NCBI RefSeq assembly: GCF_029407905.1
Contig: NW_026577929.1
Location: 1,116,001-1,180,000 of the forward strand
Length of the DNA stretch: 64,000 nt
Direction of reading: 5' to 3'
DNA from: Bubalus kerabau
Lineage: Eukaryota > Chordata > Mammalia > Artiodactyla > Bovidae
In this document: positions 23,501 to 37,053 of the stretch, one piece after another
Layout of the letters: each line of letters begins with the position of its first letter
Numbering within the stretch: position 1 is the stretch's first letter
The notes under the pieces: model-generated
The model's input: the letters and a program-made list of their open reading frames with translations, nothing else
What the model was told of the DNA's origin: nothing
Database searches by the model: none
Program-made: the position numbers and the translations under genes

Positions 23501-26500
23501 ACGGGGGCGTCTCAGGGGTTTCCTCGAGCTGCGGCGCCCGTGGGGGTTTTCTCGCGAGGCACGGCGAGGATCTCAGGGAGCCTCTCGTGCGGCGCCAGGG
23601 AAGTCAGGTCTCCCTGCGCGTAGCGAGGAGGAGCGCGTTGTGGCTCTCGAGTAATGGGAGGGGACTAGGGCCTCAAGACGCGTTGAATAGGGACTCTCGA
23701 GGTCTTTCTCGGGTTGTGGCGGGAAAAAGTCGTTTCCCTCGACTTCTGCCGGGGACCTTAGGGAACTTCCCAGGGTGTCTCTGAGAGTTGAGGGATACTG
23801 TGGAGTTGGCGGTGCCTCTCGGGACTCCGCTGGGTTTGTCGCAATGGAAGAGGGGCTCATCTCGAGGGGAGGCAGGAACCTCAGACTTCCTCTCTGTTTC
23901 AGACTCCGACATCAGGGTCCCTGCAGAGTTGGGACAGGAGAGACAGGCTACATCTTTTCTGAGGAATGGAACTCCGCTTGCCTCTCGAGTTGTTCATGGG
24001 GTTTCAGGCCCCTTGTCAAACTGTGTGTCGAATCTGCAGGTTTTTCCAGACGATGCACGGGGGTGTCAGTGACCCTTCGTTTTGTGTCTTCATCCACAGG
24101 GTTGCCTTCGAAGAGGTGTCCGGGCATCGGGTTCTTATGAAGAGTGGACCGGGATATCGGGGTCGTTCAGCATTTGGCACCACCCACGTGGGTTGTCTCG
24201 AATTTCCTCATGAAACCGGCCTCATCCTGAAATGTGCCACGAAGTTCATGAAACTCTTCCAGACAAAGCAGAGGAATCGACCCTCCTGTGGCGATCAGGA
24301 GGGGAGAAGTGGCTCAGATGAAGTGCTGCTGGGAACCTCGGTGTTTCCCTCAAGTGAGACAGGTATGTCGGGTAACTTTTGGGGTCGCATAAAGCGTTCC
24401 AAGTACCATTTCGCTCTTCACAATGGAACGTTGGACTTCTCTTGGGGTGCTCCAGCGGGCATGGGCTTCATCTTGGAATGACTACGGAACCACTTGGTTT
24501 TTCTCGAGTTGCGGTGGGATATTTGAGTTACCACAGGGAATTCATGCTTCCTCTTGTGTTGGCCCACAAAATTCTTATCTTCCATTCGAGATTCGAGGAA
24601 GAGCTGGAGGTGCGCTCTAGTCACTGAAGGCAAAAGAGACCCCACCAAGGCTTGTGTGCAGGACCTAATGTTGATGTCCAGGCTCGACAGAAATCTCGGG
24701 GTTGCATTCCAGACTCACCTTGGAGTCAGCCCTCATCTCGAGGGGAAGCAAAGGACTCTGCTCTCCTCTCGAGTCGGACGGGTATGTCTTGGAGCCCACT
24801 GAGTGGCTTAAAGGGAGTCAAACCTCCTTTGGTGTTTGGAGGGAGGACACGGGATTGCTCTCCAGGGAATGCATGAAATGAAGGCCCTCATCTCCCAATG
24901 ACTGGGGCGTCTCGTAGGTTTTCTCGAGCTGTGGCACTAGTGTGGGGTTTCTCACGAAGTAAGACTGGGAGCTCAGTGAGCCTCTCACGTGGTGCCAGGG
25001 CAGTCAGGTCTCTATGCACGTGGTGAGAGGGAGCCCGTCATTGTTCTCGAGTCATGGTAGGGGAATTGGGCCTTAAGAGGTGTTAAAGAAGGACTCTCGA
25101 GGTCTTTCCTGCGTTGCAGCAGGAAACCCTGGGTTCCATCGACTTGTGCCAGTGACTTCAGGAAGCTTCTCAGCGTGCCTCTGAGAAGTCAGGGTCACTG
25201 TGGAGTTGGGAGGGGCCTCTCGGAACTCCACTGGGTTTGGTGCAATGGAAGAGGGCCTCATGACAAGTTGAGGCAGGAACCTCAGGGTTCCTCTCCTGGC
25301 TTCGAATGCGCCGGATCTGACTCGGATCGCAGAGTCCCTGCAGAGTTGGGACAGGAGAGTCAGGCCTCGTCTTGTGTGGAGGACTGGAACTCCGCTTGAC
25401 TCTCGCGTTGTTCATGGGGTGACAGGCCACTTGTCGATTTGTATGTGGAACTTGTGGGTTTTTCTGGACGATGCACCGGGGTGTCACTGCCCCTTCGTGT
25501 TGTGCCTTGATCCACAGGATTGCCTTCGAGTTGGGTTCTGCCATCGGGTTCTTATCAAGAGCGGACCAGGGAATTGGGGTCTTTTGGCATGCCGCACCAC
25601 CCACGAGGCTATGTCTAAAATTTCCTCGTGAGACTGGCCTCATCATGCGCCAGGAAGGTCGGGAATGCCTTCCAGACAAAGCAGGGGAATCGAACCTCCT
25701 GTCGCAATCAAGAGGGGAGAAGAGTCTCAGATGAAGTGGTGCCGGGAACCTCGGTGTTCTCCTCAAGTGAGACTGGTATGTCGGGGATCTTTTGGGGTCG
25801 CATCAAGGGTTCCAAGTAACTTTTCGCTCTTCAATACGGAACGTGGGACTTCTCTTGAGACGCTGTAGCGGGCAAGGGCCTCATCTTTCGATGACGGGGG
25901 AACCACGTGGTTTTTCTTGAGTTGCGGCGGGATTCTCGAGTTACAACGGGGAATTCAGGCTTCCTGTTCAACTGGCCCAGGGAAGTCCAGTTTTCATTCG
26001 AATTGTGAGTTAGAACTGGGGATTGCTCTCGAGACACTGCAGGGCCAAATAGACCTCATCTAGGCTTGTGTCCAGGACCTAATGTTCCTCTGCTGGGGCG
26101 ACAGCGATCTCGGCATTGCATTCTCGACTCACCCGGGGAGTCAGGCCTCGTCTCGAGGGGAAGCCAAGGACACCGCTCTCCTGTCAAGTCGCGACGGGTA
26201 TATCTTGGAGCTCACTGTGTGGCCTAAAATGAGTCAAGCCTCCTGTGGAGTTTGGAGAGAGGACTCAGGATTGCTCTCCAGGCCATACAGCAAAAGAAGG
26301 CCCTCATCTCGTGAGGACTGGGGCGTCTCGTGGGTATTCTCGAGCTGCGGCTCCAGTGTGGTGTTGCTCACGAGGTATAATGGGGAGCTCAGGGAGCCTC
26401 TCCTGTGGCGCCAGGGAAGTCAGGTTTCTATGCGCGTGGCTATGCGGAGTGCGTCATTGCTCTCGACTCATGGTAGGGGAATGGCACCTCAAGACGCGTT

Positions 26501-29500
26501 GAAGAAGGACTCTCGAGGTCTTTTACGGGTTGGGGCAGGAAACCCTTGGTTCCCTCGACTTGTGCCGGTGAACTCAGGAAGGTCTAAGGGTGCCTCTGAG
26601 AAGTCAGGGATACTGTGCAGTTGGGAGGGGCCTCTCGGGACTCCACTGGGTTCGGTGCAATGGAAGAGGGCCTCATCTTGAGTGGAGGCAGGAAACTCGT
26701 GTTTCGTCTCCTGACTTCCCCTGGGCCAGATCTGACTCAGATTGCAGTTTCGCTGCAGAGTTCGAACAGGAGAGTCAGGCCTCGTCTTGTGTGGAGGAAT
26801 GGAACTCTGCTTGCCTCTCCAGTTGTTCACGGGGTGACAGGTCACTTCTCGAGCTGTGTGTGGTACCTGCGGGTTTCTCCGGACAATACCCGGGGGTGTC
26901 AGTGCCCCTTCGTGTTGTGCCTTCATCAAAACTGTTATCTTCAAAGAGGTGTCCGGGCACTGGGATCTTATCAAGAGCGAACCGGGAAATCGGGGTCTTT
27001 CGGCATGTGTCACCATCCACGAGGCTCTGTCTCGAATATCCTCTTGAGACCGGCCTCATCCTGAGATGCACCGGGAAAGGCGGGAACCCCTTCAAGACAA
27101 AACAGGGGAATCGACCCTCCTGTCGCGATCAGGAGGGGAGAAGGGGCCCAGATGTAGTGGTGCCGGGAACCTCGGTGTTCTCCTCGAGTCAGACCAGTGT
27201 TTCGAGGAACTTTTGATGTTGCATCAAGGGTGCCGATACCGTTTCGCACTTCAAGACGGAACGGGGGACTTCTCTTGAGACGCTGTAGGGGGCAAGGGCC
27301 TCATCTTGGGATGACGGGGGAACCACGTAGCGTTTCTCGAGTTGTGGCGGGATTCTCGAGTTTCGACGGGGAATACAGTCTTCCTCATGTGTTGGCCCAG
27401 GGAAGTCCTATCTTCCATTCGAGTTTCAAGGGAGAGCTGGGGATTGCCCTCGAGTCACTGCAGGGCAAAATAGACCTCATCTAGGCTTGTGTCCAGGACT
27501 TAATGTTCATCCCTAGGGGCGACAGGGATCTCGGGCTTGCATACCAGACTCACCCGGGGAATCAGGCCTCGTCTCGAGGGGAAGCAAAGAACTCCGCTGT
27601 CCTTTTGAGTCGCGATGGGTATCTCTTGGAGCCCACTGTGTGCCCTAAAGGGAGTCAAGCCTCCTGTGCTGTTTGGATAGAGGACTCGGGATTCCTCTCC
27701 AGGCCATGCAGGAAAAGAAGGCCCTCATCTCGCGATGACGGCGGCCTCTTGTGGGTTTTCTAGACTGCCGCGCTAGTGCCGGGTTTCTGACGAGGTACGA
27801 GAGGGAGCTCAGGGAGCCTCTCGTGTGGCGCCAGGGAAGTCAGGTCCCCATGAGATGGCTAGGGGGAGTTCGTCATTGCTCTCGAGTCATGGTAGGGTAA
27901 TCGGGCCTCAAGACGGGTTGAAGAAGGACTCTCGAGGTCTTTCTCGGGTCACTGCATAAAACCCAGGGTTCCCTTGACTTGTGCCTGCGACCTCAGGGAG
28001 CTTCTCAGAGTGCCTCTGAGAAGTCAGGGATACTGTGCAGTTTGGAGGGGCCTCTCGAGACTCCTCTGCATTTGGTGGAATGTAAGAGGGACTCATCTCG
28101 AGTTGAAGCAGGAACCTCAGTGTTCCTCTCCATTTCTGACTCAGATCGCAAGGTCCCTGCATGTTGGTACAGGAGAGTCAGGCCTCGTCTTTTCTGGAGG
28201 ATGGGACTCCTCTTGCCTCTCGAGTTGTTCTTGAGGTGACAGGCCACTTTTCGAGCTGTGTATGTAACCTTCCCTTTTTTCCGGATGATGCACAGGTGTG
28301 TTAGTGCCCCTTCGTGTTGTACCTTCATACTCAAGGCTGCCTTCCAAGAGGTGTCCGAGCATCGGATTCTTATCAAGAGCGGACCGGGAAATTGGAGTCT
28401 TTCAGCAAGTGGCACCACCCACAAAGCTACGTATCGAATTTCCCCATGAGACCGGCCTCATCCTGAGTTGTGCAGGGAAGGTCGGGCCCCCTTGCAGACA
28501 AAGCAGGGGAATCGACCCACGGGTCACGATCAGGAGGGGAGAAGGGGCTTAAATGAAGTGGTGCCGGGAACCTCGGTGTTCCCCTTGAGTGAGACCGGCG
28601 TGTTGGGGGACTTTTGGGGTCGCATCAAGGGTGCCAAGTACCGTTTCGCATTTCAAGACGGAACCTGGGACATCTTTTGAAACGCTGTAGCGGGCAAGGG
28701 CCTCATCTTGCGATGACGGGAGAACCACGTGGTTTTGCTCGAGTTGCGGCGGGATTCTCGAGTTATGACCGGGAATTTAGGCTTCCTCTTGTTGGTCTTG
28801 AAATCCAATCTTCCATTCGGGTTGCGAGGGGGAGCTGGGGATTGCGCTAGAGTCACTGCAGGGCAAAAGAGACCTAATCTAGGCTTGTGTCCAGGATCTA
28901 ACGTTGCTCTCCAGGGGCGAGAGGGATCTCGGGTTTGCATTCCAGACTCATCCGGGGAGTCAGTTCTCACCTCGAGGGTAAGCAAAGAATTCCGCTCTCG
29001 TCTCGAGTCGCGATGGGTATCTCTTGGAGCCCACTGTGTGTACTAAAGGGAGTCAAGCCTCCTGTGGAGTTTGGAGAGAGGACTCGGGATTGGACTCCAG
29101 GCCATGCAGGAAAAGAAGGCCCTCATCTCGAGATGACGGTGGCGTCTCGTGGGTTTTCTCGAGCTGCGGCGCCAGTGTGGGGTGTCTCATGAAGTACCAC
29201 AGGGATTTCAGGGAGCCTCTTGTGTGGCGTCAGGAAAATCCAGTATTCCATTCGAGTTGCAAGTTAGAACTGGGGATTGCTCTCCAGTCACTGCAGGGCA
29301 AAATAGGCCTCATCTACGCTTGTGTCCAGGACCTAGTGTTCCACTACTGGGCCGACAGGGATCTCAGGGTTGCATTCTGGACTCATCCGGAGAGTCAGGC
29401 CTCGTCTTGAGGGGCAATAAAGGACTCCGCTCTCCTGTCGAGTCGCGACGGGTATCTCTTGGAGCCCACTGCGTGGCGTAAAGGGAGTGAAGCCTCCTAT

Positions 29501-32500
29501 GGAGTTTGGAGAGATGACTCGGAAATGTTTTCCTGGCCATGCAGGAAAAAAGGCCCTCGTCTCGCGATGACGGGGGCGTCTCGTGGGTTTTCTCCAGCTG
29601 CGGCGCCAGTATCAGATTTCTCACGAGGTACGACGGGGAGCTCAGAGAGCCTCTCGTGTGGTGCTAGGGACGTCAGGTCTCCGTGCGTGTGGTGAAGGGG
29701 AGTGCGTGATTGCTCTCGAGTCATAGTAGGCGAATCGGGCCTCAAGACGCATTGAAGAAGGACTCTCGAGGTCTTTCTCGGGTTGCGGCAGGGAACCCTG
29801 GGTTCCCTCGACTTGTGTCGGTGACCTCAGGCAACTTCTCAGGGTGCCTCTGAGAAGTCAGGGACACTGTGGATTTGGGAGGGGCCTTTCATTACTCAAC
29901 TGGGTTTGGTGCAATCGAAGAGGGCCTCATCTCGAATGGAGGCAGGAACCTCAGGGGTCCTCTCCATTTCTGACTCGGGTCGCAGAGTACCCGCCGAGTA
30001 CGGACAAGAGAGTCACGCCTCGTCTTCCGTGGAGGAATGGATCTCCGCTTGCCTTTCGAGTTGTTCACGGAGTGACAGGCCACTTGTTGAGCTGTGTGTG
30101 GAACCTGCGGGTTTTTCCGGACGATGCACAGGGGTGTCAGTGCCCCTTCGTGTTGTGCCTTCATCCACAGGGTTGCCTTCAAAGAGGTGTCCGGGCATCG
30201 GGTTCTTTTCAAGAGCGTACCAGAAAATTGGGGTCTTTCAGCATGTGGTACCACCCACTAGGCTACGTTTCGAATTTCCTCGGGAGACCAGCCTCATCCT
30301 GAGGTTCGCCGGGAAGGTAGGGAACCCTTGCAGACAAAGCAGGGGAATCGACACACCGGTCGCGATCAGAAGGGGAGAAGGGGCTCAGATGAAGTGGTGC
30401 CGGGAACCTCGGTGGTCCCCTCGAGTGAGACCGGTATGTCATGGCACTTTTGAGGTCGCATCAAGGGTGCCAAGTACAGTTTCGCACTTCAAGATGAAAC
30501 GTGGGAATTCTCTGGAGATGCTGTAGCGGGCAAGGGCCTCATATTGCGATGACGAGGGAAACACGTGGTTTTTCTCGAGTTGCGGCGGGATTCTCGAGTT
30601 ACGACGGGGAATTCAGGCTTCCTCTTGTGTTGGCCCAGGAAGTCCAATCTTCCATTCAACTTGTCAGAGAGAGCTGTGGGTTGCTCTCGAGTCACTTCAG
30701 GGCAAAGAGTCCTCATCTAGGCTTGGGGCCAGGATGTAGTGTTCCTCTCCAGGGGCAACAGGGATATCGGGGTCGCATTCCAGTCTCACCCGGTGGGTCA
30801 CGCCTCGTCTCGAGTGGAAGCAAAGGACTCCACTATCCTCTCGATTCGCGACGTGTAACTCTTGGAGCCCAATGAGTGGCCTAAAGGGAGTCAAGCGTCC
30901 TGTGTAGCTTGGACAGAAGGTTCACGCTTGATCTGCATACCATTCAGTTAAAGATGGCCCTCCTCTCGTGATGACGGGAGCGTCTCATGGGTTTTCTCGA
31001 GCTGCGGCGCCAGTGTGGGGTTTCTCACGAGATATGATGGGGAGCTCAGGGAGCCTCTCGTGCGGCGCCAGAGAAGTCAGGCCTCCATGCGTGTGGCCAG
31101 GCAGATCGCGTCATTGCTCTGGAGTCATGGGAGGGACTAGGGCCTCCAGACGCATTTAAGAAGGACTCTCGAGGTCTTTCTTGGGTTGGGGCGGGAAACA
31201 CTCGTTTCCCTCGACCTCTACAGGGGACCTTAGGGAACTTCCCAGGTGCCTCTGAGAGGTGAGGGATACTGAGGAGTTAGAGGGGCCTCTCGGGACTCCA
31301 CTAGGTTTGACGAAATGAAAGAGGGCCTCATCTCGATTGGAGGCAGGAACCTCAGGCTTCCTCTCCATTTCTGACTCTGACCGCAGGGTCCCTGCAGGGT
31401 TGGGACAGGAGAGTCAGGCCTCGTCTTGTCTGAGTAATGGAACTCTGCTTGCCTCTCGAGTCGTTCAGTGGGTCTCAGGCCCCTTGTCGAGCTGTGTGTG
31501 GAACCTGCGGGTGTTTCCAGAAGATGCACGGGGGTGTCATTGCCCCTTCATTTGGTGCCTTCCCCCACAGGGTTGCCTTCAAAGAGGTGTCCAGCATCAG
31601 GTTCATTTCAAGAGCGGACCGGGAAATCGGGGTCATTCGGCATGTGGCACCACCCACGTGGCTCATCTCGAATTTCCTCGTGAGACCATCATCATCCTGA
31701 GGTGCGCCGGGAAGGCCGGGAACCCCTTCCACACAAAGCAGGGGAATCGACTCTCCTGTCGCGATCAGGAGGGGAGATGGGGCTCAGATGAAGTGGGGCC
31801 GGGACTCTAGGTGTTCCACTCGAGGGAACCCGGCGTTTCAGGGAACTTTAGGGGTCGCATCAAGGGAGCCAAGTACCATTTCCCACTTCAGGACGGAACA
31901 TGGGACTTCCCTGGAGACGCTGTAGCGGGCAAGGGCCTCATCCTGTGAAGACGTTGGAACCACGTCGTTTTTCTCGAGTTGCGTCTGGATTCTCGAAAAC
32001 GACGGGGATTTCAGGCTTCCTCTTGGGTTGGCCCTGGGAAGCCCAATCTTCCCCTGGAGTTGCGAGGGAAAGCTGGGGGTTCTGCTCGAGTCACTACAGG
32101 GCCAAAGAGACCTCATCGAGGCGTGTGTCCAGGACCTAATATTCCTCTCAAGGGAAGACAGAGATCTCGGGTTTCCATTCCAGACTCCCCCGGGGAGTCA
32201 GGCCTCGCCTCGAGGGGAAGCAGAGGACTCCACTTTCCTCTCAAGTCGCGACACGGATCTCTTGGAGCCCACTGAGTGGACTCAAGGGTGTCGAGCCTCC
32301 TCTTCAGTTTGGAGAGAGGACTTGGGATTGCTCTCCAGGTCAGGCAGGAAAAGAAGGCCCTCATCTCGCGATGACGGGGGCATCTCATGGGTTTCCTCAG
32401 GCTGTGGCGCCCTTGGGGGTTTTCTCAAGAGGCACGACGAGGACCTCAGGGAGCCTCTCGTGCGGCGCCAAGGAACTCATGTCTCCATGCGCATGGCGAG

Positions 32501-35500
32501 GGGGAGCTGGTCATCACTCTCGAGTCATGGGAAGTGACTAGGGCCTCAAGACGCGTTGAAGAATGACTCTCGAGGTCTTTCTCGGGTGGCGGCGGGAAAC
32601 CCTCGTTTCCCTCGACTTCTGCAGGGGACTATAGGGAACTTACCAGGGTGACTCTGAGAGGTGAGGAATGCTGTGGAGTTGGCAGGGCCTCTCGGGACTC
32701 TGCTGGGTTCGGCGCAATGGAAGAGGGCCTCATCTCGAGGGGAGGCAGGAACCTCAGGCTTCCTCTCCAATTCTGACTCCGACCGCAGGGTCCCTGCATA
32801 GTTGGGACAGGAGAGTAAGGCCTCGTCTTGTCTGAGGAATGGAATTCTGGTTGCCTCTCGAGTTGTTCCGGGAGTCTCAGGCCCCTTGTCGAGCTGTGTG
32901 TAGACCCTGCGGGTTTTTCCGGATGATGCACGGGGGTGTCAGTGCCCCTTCGTGTTGTGCCTTCACTCACAGGGTTGCCTTCAAAGAGGTGTCCGGGCAT
33001 CAGGTTCTTATCAAGAGCGGACCGGAAAATCGGTGTCGTTCGGCACGTGGCACCTCACACATGGCTGGTCTCGAATTTCCTCCTGAGACCGGCCTCATCC
33101 TGAGGTGCACCAGGAAAGCCGGGAACCCCATCCAGAGAAAGCAGGGGAATCGACTCTCCTGTCACGATCAGGAGGGGAGAAGGTGCTCAGATGAAGTGGT
33201 GTCGGGACCCTTGGTGTTCCCCTCGAGGGAACCCAGCGTGTCGGGAACTTTTGCGGTCGCATCAAGGGTGTCAAGTACCTTTTCGCACTTAAGGACAGAA
33301 CATGGGACTTCCCTGGAGACGCCGGGAATTTCAGTGTTCCCCTGGAGTGAGACCAGTATGTTGGGGAACTTTGGGGTCGCATCAAGGGTGCCAAGTAGCA
33401 TTTCGAACTTTAAGATGGAACGTGGGACTTCTCTTGAGACTCTAGCTGGCAAGGGCCTCATATTGCGATGAAGGGGGAACCACATGGTTTTTAAGACTTG
33501 AGGCTGAATTCTCGAATTACGATGGGATATTCAGACTTCCTCATGTGTTGACCGTGGGAAGCCCAATCTTCCATTCAAATTGTGAGGGAGAGATGGAGGT
33601 TGCTCTCGATCACTGTAGGGCAAAATAGACCTCATCTAGGCTTGTGTCTAGGACATAATGTTCCACTCCAGGGGCGACAGGGATCTCGGGGTTGCATTCC
33701 AAACTCACCCGGGGAGTCAGGCCTCGTCTCCAGGGAAGCAAAGGACTCCGCTCTCCTCTCGAGTCGCACCGGGTATTTCTTGGACCCAACTGAGTGGCCT
33801 AAAGGGAGTCAATCCTCCTGTGAAGTTTGGAGAGAGGACCAGGGATTGCTCTCCAGGTCAGGCAGGAAAAGAAGGCCCCCATCTCTCCTTGACGGGGGCA
33901 TCTTGTGGTTTTTCTCGAACTGCGGCGCCACTGTGGGTTTTCTCACGAGGTATGATGGGGTACTCAGGGAGCCTCTTGTGTGGTACTAGGGAAGTCAGTT
34001 TTCCTGCTTGTGGCGAGGGGATCACGTCCTTGCTCTGGAGTCATGGTAGGGGAATCGGGCATCAAGAGACGTTGAAAAAGGACTCTCCAAGTCTTTCTCG
34101 GGTTACTTCAGGAAACTCTGGGTTCCCTCGACTTGTGCCAGTGACCTCAGGTAGCTTCTCAGGGAGCCTCTGAGAATTCAGGGATACTGTGGTGTTGGGA
34201 GGGGCCTCTCGGGACACCACTGAGTTTGGTTCAATGGAAGAGGGCCTCTTCTCTAGTTGAGGTAGGAACCTCAGGGTTCCTCTCCATTTCTGACTCCGAT
34301 CGCAGGGTCCCTGAAGAGTTGGGCCAGGAAGGTAAGGCCTCGTCTTGTGTGAAGGAATGCAACTTCACTTGCCTCTCGAGTTGTTCACGGGGTGACAGTC
34401 CACATTTGGAGCTGTGAGTGGAATCGGCGGGTTTTTCCAGACGATGCATGGGGATGTCAGTGTCCCTTCGTGTTGTGCCTTCATCCACAGGGTTGCCTTC
34501 GAAGAGATGTCCGGGCGTCAGGTTCTTATCTAGAGTGGACCGGGAATTCGGGATCTTTCAACATGTGGCACCAACCATGAGGCTACTTTTCGAATTTCCT
34601 CATGAGACCGGCCTCATCCGGAGGTTTGCGGGGAACGTCGGGAACCCCTTGCAGACAAAGCATGGGAGTCGACCCTCCTGTCGCGATCAGGAGGGGTGAA
34701 GGGGCTCACAGGAAGTGGTGCCATGAACTTTGGTGTTTCCCTCGACTGAGACCGGTATGTCAGGGAACTTTGGGGGTCGCATCAAGGGTGCCAAGTACCG
34801 TTTTGTACTTCAGGACGGAACGTGGGACTTCTCTTGATACGCTGTAGCGGCCAAGGGCCTCATCTTGCGATGACGGGGGAGCCACGTGGTTTTTCTCGAG
34901 TTGCGGCGGGATTCTCGATTTACGACGGGGATTTCAGGCTTCCTCTTGTGTTGGGCCAAGGAAGTCCAATCATCCATTTGAGTTGCGAGGGAGAGCTGGG
35001 GGTTGCGCTCGAGTCACTGCAGGGCAAAGGAGACCTCATCTAGGCTTGTGTCCAGGACCTAATGTTCCTCTCCAAGGGCCACAGGGATCTCAGGTTTGCA
35101 TTCCAGACTCACCCAGGGAGTCAGGCCTCGTGTCGAAGGGAAGCAAAGGACTCTGCTCTCCTTTCGAGTTGCGACGGGCACCTCTTGGAGCCCACTTTGT
35201 GGCCTAAAGGGAGTCAAGCCTCCTGTGAAGTTTGGAGAGAGGACTTGGGAATGCTCTCCAGGCCATGCAGGAAAAGATGGCCCTCATCTCGCGATGACGG
35301 AGGGGTCTTGTGTGTTTTCTCGAGCTGCGGCGCCAGTGTGGGGTTTCACACGAGGTACGACAGGGAGCTCAGGGAGCCTCTCATGTGGCGCCAGGGAAGT
35401 CAGGTCTCCATGTGCGTGGCGAGGGGGAGCGCGTTATTGCTCTCGAGCCATGGTAGGGGAATCTGACCTCAAGACGCGTTGAAGAAGGACTCTCGAGGTC

Positions 35501-37047
35501 TTTCTTCGGTTGTGGCAGGAAACCCTTATTTCCCTCGACGTTTGCCGGTGGCCTCAAGGAGCTTCTCAGAATGCCTATGAGAAGTCAGGGATACTGTGGA
35601 GATGGGAGGGGCCTCTCGGGACTCCACTGGGTTTGTTTTAATGGAAGAGGGCCTCATCTCGGGTTGAGGCAGGAACCTCAGGTTTCCTCTCCATTTCTGA
35701 CTCAGATCGAAGCGTGCCTGCAGAGTTGGGATTGGATACTCAGGCCTCGTCTTGTCTGAGGAAGGGAGCTCCGCTTGCCTCTCTCATTGTTTAAGGGGTG
35801 ACAGGCCAGTTGTGGAGCTGTATGTGGATCCTGTGGGATTTTCCGGACGATGAACAGGGTTGCCAGTGCCCCCTCGTGTAGTGCCTTCATCCACAGGGTT
35901 GCCTTAGAAGAGGTGTCCGGGCATCGGGTTCTTATCAAGAGCAAGACCGAGAAATCGGGGTCTTTCGGCATGTGGCACCAACACGAGGCTACGTCTCGAA
36001 TTTCTTCGTGAGACTGGCCTCATCCTGAGGTGCGCCATGAAGGTCGGGAACCCCTTCTAGACAAAGCAGGGGAATCGACCTTCCTGCCATGATCAGGAGG
36101 GGAGAAGGGGCTCAAATGAAGTGGTGCCAGGAACTTCGGTGTTCCCTTGGAGTGAGACCGGTATATTGGGGAACTTTTGGGGTCGCATCAAGGATGCCAA
36201 GTAGCATTTCGAACTTTATGACGAAACATGGGACTTCTCTTGAGACTCTGTAGCGGGCAAAGGCCTCATATTGCGATGAATGGGGAACCACGTGGTTTTT
36301 AAGAGTTGCGGCGGGATTCTCGAGTTACAACGGGAAATTCAGACTTCCTCTTGTGTTGGCCCAGTGAAGACCAATCTTCCATTCGAATTGCGAGGGAGAG
36401 ATGGGTGTTGCTCTCGATTCACTGTAGGGCAAAATAGACCTCATCTAGGCTTTTGTCCAGGACATAATGTTCCTCTCCAGGGGCAACAGGGATCTCGGGG
36501 TTGCATTCCAGACTCACCCAAGGTAAGGCCTCATCTCGAGGGGAAACAAAGTACTCTGCTCTCCTCTCAAGTCGCGACAGGTATCTCTTGGAGCCCATTG
36601 AGTGGCCTAAAGGGAGTAAAGCCTCCTGTGAAGTTTGGAGAAAGGACCAGGGATTGCTCTCCAGGTCAGGCAGGAAAAGATGTCCCCAATCTCGCGATGA
36701 CGGTGGCGTCTCGTGGGTTTTCCCGAGCTGTGGCGCCAGTGTGGGGTTTCTCACGAGGTATGACGGGGAGCTCAGGGAGCCTCTCATGTGGCGCCAGGGA
36801 AAGTCAGGTGTCCATGCGCATGGCGAGGGGGAGCGTGTCATTGCTCTCGAGTCATGGTAGGGGAATCCGGCCTCAAGACGTGTTGAAGACGGACTCTTGA
36901 GGTCTTTCTCGGGTTGCGGCAGGATACCCTGTGTTCCCTCGACTTGTGCCGGTGAACTCAGGGAGTTGCTCAGGGTGCCTCTGAGAAGACACTGATACTG
37001 TGGTGTTGGAAGGGGCCTCTCGGGACTTCACTGCGTTTGGTGCAATG

Positions 37048-37053
37048 GAAGAT
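37048..37053. repeat. Target-site duplication of the provirus, left copy
   Basis: GAAGAT lies just before the 5' LTR. The right copy at 43937-43942 is GAAGAG, one mismatch, and the satellite consensus at this point is GAAGAG. The satellite continues in phase across the provirus. Confidence 0.85.

Larger units (their letters stand above)
16731..37053. repeat. Satellite I array, about 14.5 units, subfamily mosaic
   Basis: Tandem ~1.40-kb units with anchors at 17923, 19328, 20733, 22137, 23539 and onward. Units to about 24250 are subfamily A, then B to about 31070, A to about 33323, and B to the provirus. Three irregularities stand out. Units 17706-19110 and 19111-20515 are almost identical. 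One unit is cut to about 430 bp at 29176-29605. One is lengthened by about 117 bp at 33323. The last six bases (37048-37053, GAAGAT) are the left target duplication of the provirus. Frames of up to 403 codons (for example 21171-22382) are not genes. Confidence 0.94.
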
